DNA of 64,000 bases from Paenibacillus sp. FSL H8-0332 (GCF_037963835.1 NZ_CP150145.1:1984001-2048000); one strand, 5' to 3'; positions 40,433-49,836 are shown, numbered from the stretch's first letter. Numbers and translations: made by a program. Notes: a model not told the origin generated them from the sequence alone.

Positions 40433-42274
40433 ATGTCATATCGTAATATGGAAGAATGTATAATTGACCTGGAGAAGCATGGGCATTTAATTCGCATACA
40501 TGAAGAGGTGGACCCGCATCTGGAGATGGCGGCGATACATATGAAGGTCTATGAGGCAGGCGGTCCCGCTCTGCTGTTCGAGAAGGTCCGGGGCTCGAAG
40601 TACCGTGCGGTCTCGAATCTGTTCGGAACGATCGAGCGCAGCAAGTTCATCTTCCGCGACACGTGGGAATCGTCGCAGGCGGTCATCGCCCTGCGCAGCA
40701 ATCCCATGAAGGCGCTCAAGCAGCCTTTGCGGTATATCGGGACAGGCCTTGCTGCCCGCAAAGCGCTGCCGATCAAGAAGGGCAGCGGTGTACCGGCCGG
40801 GTTCGAGGAGATCCAAATCTCCGATCTTCCGCAGATAAAGCACTGGCAGGGCGACGGCGGGGCGTTCGTCACGCTTCCGCAGGTGTACTCCGAAGATCCT
40901 GATAAGCCGGGCATCATGAACTCCAATCTGGGGATGTACCGTATCCAGCTTAGCGGCAATGAATATGAGCTGAATAAGGAAGTGGGCGTCCATTACCAGA
41001 TTCACCGCGGCATCGGCATTCATCAGGCCCACGCGAACCGGCGCGGCGAGCCGCTCAAGGTTAGCTGCTTCATCGGCGGCCCTCCTGCGCATACGCTCTC
41101 GGCGGTGATGCCGCTGCCGGAGGGCTTAAGTGAAATGACCTTTGCCGGGCTGCTCTCGGGGCGTCATTTCCGCTATAGCTATGTAGACGGCTTCTGCGTC
41201 AGCAGCGATGCCGACTTCGTGATTACCGGAGAGATTCATCCCGGGGAGACGAAGCCGGAGGGGCCGTTCGGCGATCATCTGGGCTATTATAGCCTGACTC
41301 ACCCGTTTCCGGTGATGAGAGTACACAAGGTTTACGCCAAAAAAGGGGCCATCTTCCCCTTCACAGTGGTCGGCCGTCCGCCGCAGGAGGACACTGCCTT
41401 CGGAGAGCTCATCCATGAGCTGACCGGCGGGGCGATCCGCTCGGAGATTCCCGGCGTGAAGGAGGTACATGCGATAGATGCTGCGGGAGTCCACCCGCTG
41501 TTGTTCGCGATCGGCAGTGAACGGTATACCCCGTATCAGCAGCTTAAGCAGCCCGCAGAGCTGCTGACCATCAGCAACCGGATTCTCGGAACCGGCCAGC
41601 TCAGTCTGGCGAAATATCTGTTCATCACGGCAGAAGAGGACAAGCCGGTCAGTACGCATGATATCGCCGGGTTCCTGACCTACATTCTGGAGCGGATCAA
41701 CCTGCGGCGCGATATTCACTTCCAGACGAATACAACGATCGATACGCTGGATTATTCCGGCACCGGGATCAACAGCGGAAGCAAGGTAATATTCGCAGCC
41801 GTAGGGGAACAGAAGCGGAGCCTGTGTACGGAGGTGCCTGAGGTTCTTCTGCGGGTGGAGCAGGGCTGGGGTCCGGCGGCCATGATTATACCGGGGATCG
41901 TCGCCATGCAGGGGAAGCCGTTCCGGGATTACTCCTCGGCGGCAGAGGAAATCTCCGGCCTGAGTGCTGCCATTGCAGCGCAGGGGGCGCTTGATTCCTG
42001 CCCGATGATTATTCTGTGCGATGACAGCAGCTTTATGTCGGAGTCGCTGAACAACTTCCTGTGGGCGACCTTCACCCGCAGCAATCCTTCCCATGACATC
42101 CATGGGGTGAACAGTACGGTGGAGCATAAGCACTGGGCCTGTGATAATGTGATTATCGACGCCCGGGTGAAGCCGCACCAGGCGCCGCCGTTAATTCCTG
42201 ACCCTGAGGTGCAGCGGAGGATTGAGCGGGTATTTAGTGAGGGAGCAAGCTTGGGCGGGCTGCGGAGACCGTAA
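40433..42274 (+). CDS. UbiD-family decarboxylase
   Basis: 613 residues. UbiD enzymes are prenyl-FMN-dependent reversible decarboxylases of aromatic or unsaturated acids. Visible family features: the N-terminal HGHLIRIHEEVDPHLEMAAI, the VHYQIHRGIGIHQAHANRR segment that binds metal/prFMN, and ITGEIHPGETKPEGPFGDHLGYY with the catalytic Glu region. GGGAG stands before the ATG. No UbiX-like prFMN synthase is in the window, so the cofactor must come from elsewhere. Whether it serves quinone synthesis or aromatic catabolism cannot be told. Confidence 0.93.
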   Translation: MSYRNMEECIIDLEKHGHLIRIHEEVDPHLEMAAIHMKVYEAGGPALLFEKVRGSKYRAVSNLFGTIERSKFIFRDTWESSQAVIALRSNPMKALKQPLRYIGTGLAARKALPIKKGSGVPAGFEEIQISDLPQIKHWQGDGGAFVTLPQVYSEDPDKPGIMNSNLGMYRIQLSGNEYELNKEVGVHYQIHRGIGIHQAHANRRGEPLKVSCFIGGPPAHTLSAVMPLPEGLSEMTFAGLLSGRHFRYSYVDGFCVSSDADFVITGEIHPGETKPEGPFGDHLGYYSLTHPFPVMRVHKVYAKKGAIFPFTVVGRPPQEDTAFGELIHELTGGAIRSEIPGVKEVHAIDAAGVHPLLFAIGSERYTPYQQLKQPAELLTISNRILGTGQLSLAKYLFITAEEDKPVSTHDIAGFLTYILERINLRRDIHFQTNTTIDTLDYSGTGINSGSKVIFAAVGEQKRSLCTEVPEVLLRVEQGWGPAAMIIPGIVAMQGKPFRDYSSAAEEISGLSAAIAAQGALDSCPMIILCDDSSFMSESLNNFLWATFTRSNPSHDIHGVNSTVEHKHWACDNVIIDARVKPHQAPPLIPDPEVQRRIERVFSEGASLGGLRRP

Positions 42275-42326
42275 GGGGTGAAGCAGCACTTCGATAACCG
42301 CTGAAACCGCTGAAAAGAGGGACTGT

Positions 42327-42461
42327 ATGGCTGAGCTATTCGGGGTGCTTTTCGAAGTTATGCTGGATCTCCTGCTCTACCGTAAGGACCGTAAACGGAG
42401 AAGAGAACGAAGAAGAGAGAGAAGAATAGCGCGGAGAATGAAAAAGGAGGGGCGTTTGTAG
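42327..42461 (+). CDS. Possible small basic protein (44 aa)
   Basis: MAELFGVLFEVMLDLLLYRK followed by an extremely Arg-rich tail (RRRERRRERRIARRMKK). An AGAGGG sequence precedes the ATG, 52 bases after the UbiD stop, and a strong terminator follows. The hydrophobic first half and basic second half suit a small membrane-surface peptide. There is no homology to lean on. Confidence 0.45.
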   Translation: MAELFGVLFEVMLDLLLYRKDRKRRRERRRERRIARRMKKEGRL

Positions 42462-42490
42462 ACGCCTTATCTTTCATTTTGCGGATGTTA

Positions 42491-42538
42491 GGCGTATAAA
42501 CGTCATTTTATATTTAAATGACGTTTATGCGTTTTTTG
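42491..42538 (+). terminator. Strong terminator after the UbiD transcript
   Basis: ATAAACGTCATTT (42496-42508) pairs perfectly with AAATGACGTTTAT (42516-42528), followed by GCG and six Ts. Confidence 0.9.
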
Positions 42539-42551
42539 TCGTAGCTGAAAA

Positions 42552-42573
42552 TGTATGCAGAAAACCGAACTCA
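42552..42573. repeat. Dispersed 22-nt repeat, copy 2 (inverted orientation)
   Basis: TGTATGCAGAAAACCGAACT(CA) resembles the complement of the copies at 63001 and 63052 (about 18 of 22). Confidence 0.5.
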
Positions 42574-42595
42574 ATCGAATGAGAAATGCAGTTGC

Positions 42596-43768
42596 TCAGT
42601 TCTGGCTGCCAGGCCATGTGTAGGTCTTGATGATGTCTTGGCTGCCGTCCATTCGGTGAAGGTTGAAGGAGAAGACATTGTCTGTACGTCCGGTGAAATA
42701 GATGTAGTCTCCCGGGGCCATGAAGTCGGTTTGCTCTACCTCGCGCTGGCGCTCTGTACTGAGCAGTTGCTTGTATAACAAAGTCTGCTCACCGGTAGCA
42801 CGGTCAACGAGGGTCAGGAAGGCGGTGTTTGTAGGGCGGACCAGCAGAACATCCGGGTAGACGGCCTCGACATTATAGTAGACATCCCGGGCAACGGTGG
42901 TGCCTAGCATTTTCGGTATATCTACCGTCTCGCTGACCACTCCGGTTCCATCCTCAATGAGCCTTAGCATGCGGCCGTCATTAAATACCAGCTTGCCTTC
43001 GGCCCAGACCGGGGCTGTGCCGAAGGAGGTATGGACATTCGTATGCCCCTGGCGGATCACACTGTTGTTCTTCACTAGATAGGTGTAATACTCTGCATGT
43101 ACATGAGGCTCGCCATACGAATTCACGACCTGAAGCAGAGTCAGAGCGGCGGGTGTGCGCTCGAAGGTAAAGTGCACTGCATCCAATCCTTTGCCGAGAA
43201 CAGCCAGCCTATGCCTGGTGTTCTGCTTCGTGGTCAGATACAGCTCGCCGCTGTCCAGCGACAGGGAGTATTCTCCGCCGTCAAACACTTCTGAATAACT
43301 ACGGTACATATGCAGACCGTTGGCCCGTATCGTATTCGTGGCGGCATCCCATCTTACGGGTCCGCCTTCAAGGGCCGCTACCACAAACTTGACGGGCACA
43401 TGCAGCTGCTTATCGGCCATATAAGGTGTGCCTCCAAGGGAGATATTCTTCCCGTCCAGTACGCCGGTGGATTGACCAAGCTTCATGCTGAAGTTTTTGT
43501 TCCACCCGCTGAAGGTGGCAGTTTTGTTCGCATTATTCCATTTGACCTCAAGACCCATGATGGTCACCAGATTAGCCGGCATGTAAGAGACGCCGTTCTT
43601 GATCTGCGCGGTGCCTCCGGTCATGCCCGATATCCCGCTTCCGCTGCTGTAGGTTAATTGAAGCTGCACGACCGGGGCGGGCTTGGCCGAAGCCGGAACA
43701 GCTTCAGCTCCTCCCGCCAGGGCCAGTGCAAGTACGGGGAGGAGTAACATCCTCCGGGTGATCTTCAT
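42596..43768 (-). CDS. Secreted protein with copper-amine-oxidase-type stalk domain
   Basis: 390 residues from the ATG at 43768 (AAAGGATGAGGAAC before it). The signal peptide is cleaved near ASA-K. Residues about 35-150 form a stalk domain of the copper amine oxidase N-terminal type (GISGMTGGTAQIKNGVSYMPANLVTIMGLEVKWNNANKTATFSG, then MADKQLHVPVKFVVAALEGGPVRWDAATNTI). In Paenibacillus-like bacteria this is a common cell-surface module. The rest looks like a beta-propeller-type region with repeated strands and no known catalytic motif. It is probably an extracellular structural or binding protein. Confidence 0.83.
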   Translation of the reverse strand: MKITRRMLLLPVLALALAGGAEAVPASAKPAPVVQLQLTYSSGSGISGMTGGTAQIKNGVSYMPANLVTIMGLEVKWNNANKTATFSGWNKNFSMKLGQSTGVLDGKNISLGGTPYMADKQLHVPVKFVVAALEGGPVRWDAATNTIRANGLHMYRSYSEVFDGGEYSLSLDSGELYLTTKQNTRHRLAVLGKGLDAVHFTFERTPAALTLLQVVNSYGEPHVHAEYYTYLVKNNSVIRQGHTNVHTSFGTAPVWAEGKLVFNDGRMLRLIEDGTGVVSETVDIPKMLGTTVARDVYYNVEAVYPDVLLVRPTNTAFLTLVDRATGEQTLLYKQLLSTERQREVEQTDFMAPGDYIYFTGRTDNVFSFNLHRMDGSQDIIKTYTWPGSQN

Positions 43769-43911
43769 GTTCCTCATCCTTTCTGCGGGTACGGCCGCTG
43801 CTGAATCAGCCGTCCCCCGTCCCGTGACCCATAGGCTGAACCACGGATTGTACAGTAGCCTCTGTTACAGATTCATACCCCCCCAGGGGGTGAATAGCTA
43901 TAACTGCCAAG

Positions 43912-45309
43912 CTACACGAAACTAGAAGCATAATCATTTTTCTTATCATTGGATTCTTGCACCTCTCCAATCAGAAGTCTGTATTGCTCTGTCTGTTCCT
44001 CAGTGGCTTGATGCCGGAATTGTTCAAACAGATTCACACATTTAATGATTATGCTATCACTCTTTATTTTAGCAGAAGATTCCAGACTTTGGAGCAGGAA
44101 GCCCATTCCTTCGGGGCGGTGATTGCGTAAATAATAGTTGGCTAATTCCGCTAGAAAGGTAGAGTACTGGTCGGCCAGGATCTGCTGGTTGTGAAGCTCG
44201 CCGAAGTCCTTCAGATTGGTCCGGTAAGGGATATAGGAAGGGAACTGTTCAAGCACCTCATCGACATTCCAGGAGAAGCGGTTGGCTGAGATTACAATAT
44301 GATACAGGGCAACGAAGATCTCACTGGCATGCGGAGCAATATAGGCCACATATTCAGGCAGCACTTCATGGTCGCCGGACATCATCCGGTAGAGGAGGGT
44401 ATTGGCCGTGCCCCACTCCTGAAATTGGTCCAGGATGTGCCGTATGTCTTCCCCTTTTTCAAGTATCCAGCTCCTATCCATGTATAGAGCTACGTATTTC
44501 AGCGCCGATTCATAGTCCCGGAATTCTTCGCACACACTTGCCCGCATCAGATACGAATACAGCGCATAGAAGAAAACCGGCTTCTCCGGAGATTTATCCT
44601 GGCGTTCCCTGCGCTGCGATTGGTGCAGATGGTGGTAGCTGAGCATGGCAAGACGGTGCATCTCCTGGGCCAGCGCGTCCACCTTGTCCCACTTGTGCAG
44701 CGAGTAATAGACATGCATCAGAGCTTTCAGCCCATCGAGCTGATCCGGCACCTCAAGCCGTTCAATATAACATTCGAACAAAAGAGCAGCCTGGAGGTTG
44801 AGTGTCTGGCTGTCTCCGAGGGCAATGCGGAACAACCGGTACTGGCAGAGGGCCAGACGCTCGGAATGCTGATATTTCTCGCTTGCGCTGATATTCTTGT
44901 ACAGCACTGCTGCCGCCTGCCAGTGATGCTCCTGGAACAAGTCCTCGGCCACTTCAAAAAGCATCGGAGCGTAGGTCAGGTTGTCCAGCAGATTTTTGAC
45001 TATAAGCTCAATACAGTCCAGCCGCCCCAGCTCTGCCGAATTCAGGATGAAGGGGCGCAGCCGCCGCCAGGTGGGTGCCGAATATAAGAAACACTCATCG
45101 ACATACATGCTATAGAAATGATCCTCGGGCAATTCCATGCCCCGGGTGATCAATTTCAGGTGATTCATGGCAATCGGCTGCTGGCCGCTAAGGATACGGC
45201 TTAAGGTGCCGGAATTAATACCGGACTGAATGGAGAACTGGTTGATGGACAACTGCTGGGAATAGAGATAAGCCTCAAGATGACTGCGAATCGTTGTGAG
45301 AGGCTTCAA
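43912..45309 (-). CDS. XRE-type HTH regulator with TPR-like repeats
   Basis: 465 residues. I chose the TTG at 45309 because GGCGGTGATCCC stands before it and the frame upstream lies in the promoter. The N terminus is an HTH_3 domain (SINQFSIQSGINSGTLSRILSGQQPI). The remaining 390 residues are helical repeats with TPR-like spacing. The layout is like peptide- or partner-sensing RRNPP-type regulators (PlcR, Rap, ComR), but no small pheromone gene is evident next to it. A strong sigma-A promoter lies upstream. Confidence 0.8.
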   Translation of the reverse strand: MKPLTTIRSHLEAYLYSQQLSINQFSIQSGINSGTLSRILSGQQPIAMNHLKLITRGMELPEDHFYSMYVDECFLYSAPTWRRLRPFILNSAELGRLDCIELIVKNLLDNLTYAPMLFEVAEDLFQEHHWQAAAVLYKNISASEKYQHSERLALCQYRLFRIALGDSQTLNLQAALLFECYIERLEVPDQLDGLKALMHVYYSLHKWDKVDALAQEMHRLAMLSYHHLHQSQRRERQDKSPEKPVFFYALYSYLMRASVCEEFRDYESALKYVALYMDRSWILEKGEDIRHILDQFQEWGTANTLLYRMMSGDHEVLPEYVAYIAPHASEIFVALYHIVISANRFSWNVDEVLEQFPSYIPYRTNLKDFGELHNQQILADQYSTFLAELANYYLRNHRPEGMGFLLQSLESSAKIKSDSIIIKCVNLFEQFRHQATEEQTEQYRLLIGEVQESNDKKNDYASSFV

Positions 45310-45358
45310 GGGATCACCGCCTGACTGAATTCCATATTTTGGATTATTGTATATGTGT

Positions 45359-45387
45359 ATAATATAAGTCATTATTCCAATGGTCAA
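45359..45387 (-). promoter_or_regulatory. Promoter of the HTH/TPR regulator
   Basis: Minus strand TTGACC (plus 45382-45387), 17-base spacer, TATTAT (plus 45359-45364). Confidence 0.65.
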
Positions 45388-45477
45388 TAGAGTGATGGGG
45401 AGAAACCGTGAACAATGGAAAAAAGCACTCCCGTGGTCCCAGGAATGCTTAGTCTTCATAGGCGGGCAGACAGCGGA

Positions 45478-46635
45478 TCAGGCGGTGTAAATCCCTGCTT
45501 CATTCTTGATACTGCGGCGCTCGATGACCTCTTCATAATCCTTAATCAGTCTGTCAAAAGTCTGCTCCCAGGAACGCTGGAGAGCTTGGCGCCTACCTTC
45601 GCGGCCCATTGCACTCCGCAGCAGGTGCCCGGCGGCGGCAGTACAGATCTGCTCTGCCATGGCTGCCGGGCTGCGCGGCTCAAACAACATGCCGGTGACA
45701 CCGGGTGCGATCAGCTCCCGCGTTCCGCCTGCATCAGCGGCGATCACGGGAAGCCCCGACGCCATGGCTTCAAGCACGACGTTGCCGAAGGTCTCCGTGC
45801 AGGAGGGGAAGACGAACAGATCGGCGGAGGCGTACAGCTCTGCCAGCTCTTCGCCGTGTCTGGCACCGGTGAAGGTGACATTCTCCTGTGCCTGCGATTT
45901 AAGCTCAGGCAGCAGCGGGCCATCGCCGACAATTACCAGCTGAACCTTTGAACACACGGACTCCGGCAGGAGCTGCATAGCCTGAAGGAGTGTAGTGAGA
46001 TCTTTTTCCGGGGCAATCCGTCCAACATAGAGCATCATCAGCGCTGCACCCTTGCCGTAACGCTCCCTGGTCTCTTCGCTTCGTCTCTCCGGCGAGTAGA
46101 GTGTGCAGTCCACGCCTCTGGACCACAGACGCAGCCGGGTGAAGCCCTCCATGCGCAAGCTGGTTAGGGTCTCGCGGGAAGGGGCCAGGACGGCATCGCA
46201 GGACCGGTGATACCACTTCATGTATTTCCAGTAGAGCGGGAGGATTCTTCTCATTTTGTAATATTCGAGGTAACGGTCGAAGTGGGTGTGATAGGAGGCG
46301 ACATGGGGGAGCTGCTGCTTGCGGGCATACCGGAGGCCGGTTAAGCCGATATTGAACGGGGTGGCGAGATGGAGCAGGTCAGGGGCGAACGCAGTCAGTT
46401 CACTCTGCATGGAGGACATGCCGGGCAGAGCCAGCCTGCACTCGGGATAGAGGAAAAAGGGGATGCTGGCCACGGGTCTGACAGGATCGGGGTAGCTGCT
46501 CTCCGGGGCGGATTTTGGTGTGAACAGCAGATGATCGATTCCCCGGCGGTGCAGGTGGCCGGTCAGCCGGCCGAGTGTACGGGCAACGCCATTGGTCTGC
46601 GGAAGAAAGGTGTCCGTGAATAGAGCCAGACGCAT
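45478..46635 (-). CDS. GT4-family glycosyltransferase (MgtA/PimB-like)
   Basis: 385 residues from the ATG at 46635, which follows GGGAGGGATACCG. The GT-B fold shows an N-terminal domain starting MRLALFTDTFLPQTNGVARTL and a C-terminal donor-binding domain: LYVGRIAPEKDLTTLLQAMQLL, then FVFPSCTETFGNVVLEAMASGLPVIAADAGGTREL with the EX7E-type glutamates. The nearest recognisable relatives are lipid or phosphatidylinositol mannosyl/glucosyl transferases. It probably builds a membrane glycolipid. Confidence 0.9.
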   Translation of the reverse strand: MRLALFTDTFLPQTNGVARTLGRLTGHLHRRGIDHLLFTPKSAPESSYPDPVRPVASIPFFLYPECRLALPGMSSMQSELTAFAPDLLHLATPFNIGLTGLRYARKQQLPHVASYHTHFDRYLEYYKMRRILPLYWKYMKWYHRSCDAVLAPSRETLTSLRMEGFTRLRLWSRGVDCTLYSPERRSEETRERYGKGAALMMLYVGRIAPEKDLTTLLQAMQLLPESVCSKVQLVIVGDGPLLPELKSQAQENVTFTGARHGEELAELYASADLFVFPSCTETFGNVVLEAMASGLPVIAADAGGTRELIAPGVTGMLFEPRSPAAMAEQICTAAAGHLLRSAMGREGRRQALQRSWEQTFDRLIKDYEEVIERRSIKNEAGIYTA

Positions 46636-46837
46636 CGGTATCCCTCCCAGTAATCTTGTTGCCTTGATCTTAACAACCAACTATTACTTGGAGATCAACC
46701 GCAGGTTAAATATCTTGCATGAAGAGGGAAATTTGCTGGGAGGACCAGAGAGAATCAGGGAGGACAAGGGCAACAAGGTTAAGGGAGGAGCGGAACGGGT
46801 ATACATGAGGTATCAGGAATGAAGGAGGTATAAGGAT

Positions 46838-47026
46838 ATGAGCAAAGATCTGCCGCCAGAGGTTCCGCCGAAGGTTGTCCCCGATGTGAAGCCGGATATC
46901 CTCCCGGAGCCGGTTGTGATCCCGCCGGAGATTGTGCCGGAGAAGCATCCCGAGATCGTCCCGCCGGAGAAGCCGGATATGGTGCCGCCGGCCCCGCCGG
47001 AGATTCTTCCGAATGATCCGCTGTAA
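46838..47026 (+). CDS. Proline-rich mini-protein (62 aa)
   Basis: 62 residues made almost entirely of Pro, Glu, Val, Ile, Lys and Asp (PPEVPPKVVPDVKPDILPEP and so on), without signal peptide or cysteines. The ribosome site AAGGAGGTATAAGG is excellent and a textbook terminator follows, so translation is likely despite the low complexity. The pattern suggests an extended polyproline-type rod or linker. Family and role unknown. Confidence 0.65.
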   Translation: MSKDLPPEVPPKVVPDVKPDILPEPVVIPPEIVPEKHPEIVPPEKPDMVPPAPPEILPNDPL

Positions 47027-47072
47027 GCTGGAATGCTGTCTGACAGAAGGATAATGTATGGATTATGCTGAG

Positions 47073-47096
47073 CGCCCGGGCAACCGGGCGTTTTTG
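47073..47096 (+). terminator. Terminator of the proline-rich mini-protein
   Basis: CGCCCGG (47073-47079), GCAA loop, CCGGGCG (47084-47090), then five Ts. Confidence 0.92.
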
Positions 47097-47139
47097 TGAT
47101 TAGCTGCATGGAGGAGTAGCCGTGGGGAGGTGGACCAGC

Positions 47140-47330
47140 AGTTGGATTTTCTACACTTATTAGGGAGCGAAAGGCCCCTGCGGTAACAGCAGTTGGAGAA
47201 ACAGCACTTAAATAAGCAGATTTCATCCCAAGTAGCAAAAACCAATGTGAGTAGATGCCATTTTTCCACTTGTTGCCGTACATCGGACAGAAATCGCAGG
47301 ATTAAGATACATAATTCCACTTACTGATTG
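47140..47330. repeat. Dispersed intergenic repeat of about 190 bp, copy 1
   Basis: The block begins AGTTGGATTTTCTACACTTA and includes a second AGTTGG...GCACTTAA motif and a late AAGATAC...TTCCA...ACT motif. The same motifs occur in the same order and spacing at 63228-63422. No gene is found in 47097-47474. Confidence 0.6.
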
Positions 47331-47474
47331 CTGGCTGCTGGGCGCTGTCTACTAGCTACTAGAAACTGGCTGCTAGCGTTGGCCTCCAATCGGATAGATC
47401 CATCCAGCGGATTCAGCCGGAAAAAGAGGTGAGGCGTGAAGCGAGACTCCAGATTGGCTGCCGGTTCACCGCGT

Positions 47475-48461
47475 TCAACCGCTCGGGATACTTGTCCAAA
47501 TGGGCTCAGCGTATTGGTTCTGCAGGTTCATGCTGCAGTCCTTGCCGGTATCGTAAGAACGGTTGCCCAGTGCCAGTGTGAACTGCCCGAGCTTGCGGCT
47601 TGGCGCAGCGGAGTCCTCCGTACAGTCCAGCCAATCGGCAAGCGCGCCGAGTACAGCCCGCCCTTCTGCAAGAGCCTCGTCCCACAGCTCCCACACAGAT
47701 TCCGTCCGCACCTCGGAATATAGCGCCGGATGCCGCCACCGGGAGTGCCGCTCATTGAGATAATCCAGCCGTTCCTCACGGGCAGTGAGCTTCCGTGAGA
47801 ACAGCCGGCGGGTCCTGCCCCAGGTAATAGCCTTCTTCCAGCCCTTCGGATCATAGAGGCATTTCTGAGCCAGCACCATATCGCGGTATGAGCTCTGCCA
47901 GATCTCTGCGGGCAACCGGGCCATCGCCTCCGGGTAATGCTTAAGGGCCGTAGCGTGAAGAATGCGATGAACCGGCTCAGGCAGCCGGGCACCTGTGTCG
48001 ATTGTGGCCCAGGCAGCGTGCTGCCAGGTGTTCATCCCGTGCAGCCGCTTCATATACAAAGTATCCAGGTCAATCTCAAACCGCTGATGGGCACGGTACT
48101 TATAGCCTGCCTTCCAGTTAATATAGGGATGCAGGTTACGGTCCAGCAGATGATGGGTCAGGAAACCGAGGAAATAGAGCTGGGCCTGAGCCGCTTCACT
48201 TCCTTCAAGTCTCCGGGCAGCCTCCCAGAAATCAACAAGTACAGGCCCGCAGCTCTGCGTATGCATCTGGTCTCCGAGATGAAGTGCCCCGGTATCTATT
48301 CTCCATGGAAGAAAGCTGTGATACAGCAGGAAATCCGGACCCTGACAGCCGAGATTATAGAGCCGCTGCTGTTGTTCCAGCAGCTGGAGACACGGGAAAC
48401 GGCTGCTGAATTCTACGGCCAGCTGCTGGCCGAATTCAATATGCATCCAGATATTAGGCAT
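47475..48461 (-). CDS. Zinc-dependent phospholipase C-like protein
   Basis: 328 residues behind AGGAGGATCAATC. The N terminus MPNIWMHIEFGQQLA and the His/Asp-rich core (NLGCQGPDFLLYHS, GDQMHTQ, YFLGFLTHHLLDRNLHPYI) match the zinc-dependent phospholipase C/S1-P1 nuclease fold (PF00882), which binds three zinc ions. It lacks a signal peptide, unlike secreted phospholipases, so its substrate is open. Monocistronic. Confidence 0.88.
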   Translation of the reverse strand: MPNIWMHIEFGQQLAVEFSSRFPCLQLLEQQQRLYNLGCQGPDFLLYHSFLPWRIDTGALHLGDQMHTQSCGPVLVDFWEAARRLEGSEAAQAQLYFLGFLTHHLLDRNLHPYINWKAGYKYRAHQRFEIDLDTLYMKRLHGMNTWQHAAWATIDTGARLPEPVHRILHATALKHYPEAMARLPAEIWQSSYRDMVLAQKCLYDPKGWKKAITWGRTRRLFSRKLTAREERLDYLNERHSRWRHPALYSEVRTESVWELWDEALAEGRAVLGALADWLDCTEDSAAPSRKLGQFTLALGNRSYDTGKDCSMNLQNQYAEPIWTSIPSG

Positions 48462-48682
48462 GATTGATCCTCCTACTAGTTATGATGAACACCGTGCAGT
48501 GATGATCTGAATCCATTAATCCCTATATGTTAAAACAAAATAAGAAATATGTGTGAAATTAGGCAGAGAAGTACCATTGCTGTACATTAAGGTAGACATG
48601 ATTACGGGCACAAGAGTATTCTTATAAGGCCTTAAGACAACCATAACACTGTAATATGCAACTGGCAAAAGGAGGCCCACCT

Positions 48683-49690
48683 ATGAAGTCCCGTCCCTCT
48701 GAACGCGTTAAAATGCCTCCGGGATTCTGGACAGGAATAAGCCGCCTGGGGATTGCTGCAACCGACGTAGCCCGCATGGCACAGCTCCCTGTAACCATAA
48801 CAACAGAAGCCACAGTTACCACTGCCCAATATTTCGCCATCTGGCAGGCGTATTCCGAGCTCGCCGGGGACCTTGCACCAGGCATCACCAGGCTTGCGGC
48901 TGCCTTTGACACCGCACAGTATCCTCCCGCCGTATTGGCGACTTATCACGCCCGCGACTACCGCGATGCCCTGCACCGCATGGTCAGGTACAAACAGATG
49001 TGTCCGCCCGAAAGCCTGCGGATGACGGAAGAGAACGGGCAGTGCACCATTGAACTGGAGTGGGGGGATACAGGGCAGCCCGGTCCGCCGGTGCTGGCGG
49101 GGATCACGCTGGCTTTTCTCTTGGAGCTGGGAAGAAAGGGGACCGGGCGGCCCTTGCAGGCGCAGGCAGCCGAATTTGTCCACTCCATGGGCGATGAACA
49201 AGTGCTCGAAGCTTATTTCGGCTGCGCGATCCAAACAGGCGGGAAGTATAACCGGTTGACGCTGCTGTCAAGCCAGCTGGACCTTCCCTTTGTTTCGTAT
49301 AACGAAGAACTGCTGGAGATCCTTGCTCCCGCACTGGACCGCTCACTCGATGAACAGCTTGGCAGCTTCTCTGTATCCGGGAGGGTCAGGGTGATTATTG
49401 CACACAGTCTCGCAGGCGGAAGCCCCGACCTCCAGACGGTTGCGAAGGAGCTTGCTATGAGCGGGCGGACCTTGCAGCGCCGGCTGACTGGCGAGAATAC
49501 GACCTTCAAGCAGCTTTTGACACAAGTCAGACATGAGCAGGCACGAAGGTACTTGGCCAATCCTTCGCTTGAGCTTAACGAGGTGGCATATCTCATCGGG
49601 TATGATGATCAGAACTCTTTCTTCCGTGGCTTCCGCCACTGGGAAGGGGTTACGCCTTCACAGTGGCGTGCGGAACACCTGAATAGTTGA
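48683..49690 (+). CDS. AraC-family transcriptional regulator (OruR/ArgR-type sensor domain)
   Basis: 335 residues from the ATG at 48683, which follows AAAGGAGGCCCACCT. The N-terminal 210 residues match the Arabinose_bd-type domain of the OruR/VirS group (ARMAQLPVTITTEATVTTAQYFAIWQAYSELAG; LHRMVRYKQM). The C terminus has two HTH motifs (LQTVAKELAMSGRTLQRRL and LNEVAYLIGYDDQNSFFRGFRHWEGVTPSQWR). The next gene in the same direction is an SDR enzyme 146 bases on, a probable target. Confidence 0.9.
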   Translation: MKSRPSERVKMPPGFWTGISRLGIAATDVARMAQLPVTITTEATVTTAQYFAIWQAYSELAGDLAPGITRLAAAFDTAQYPPAVLATYHARDYRDALHRMVRYKQMCPPESLRMTEENGQCTIELEWGDTGQPGPPVLAGITLAFLLELGRKGTGRPLQAQAAEFVHSMGDEQVLEAYFGCAIQTGGKYNRLTLLSSQLDLPFVSYNEELLEILAPALDRSLDEQLGSFSVSGRVRVIIAHSLAGGSPDLQTVAKELAMSGRTLQRRLTGENTTFKQLLTQVRHEQARRYLANPSLELNEVAYLIGYDDQNSFFRGFRHWEGVTPSQWRAEHLNS

Positions 49691-49836
49691 ACACCGGAAT
49701 GCTGCTGAGGGGAGCTGTATTTTTTGGCGTGTCCGGCAAGAAGCTTGGCGTAAGGTGCTAGTTACTAAACGATCCCAACGAGATAATATAATCACTATCC
49801 GCAACACAACAAGGAATGAATAAGGAGAAGTGCATT

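Noticed and set aside
46592..46822. 76-residue frame in the spacer upstream of the proline-rich mini-protein
   Set aside because: Overlaps the glycosyltransferase start region, lacks an SD and has no coding character.
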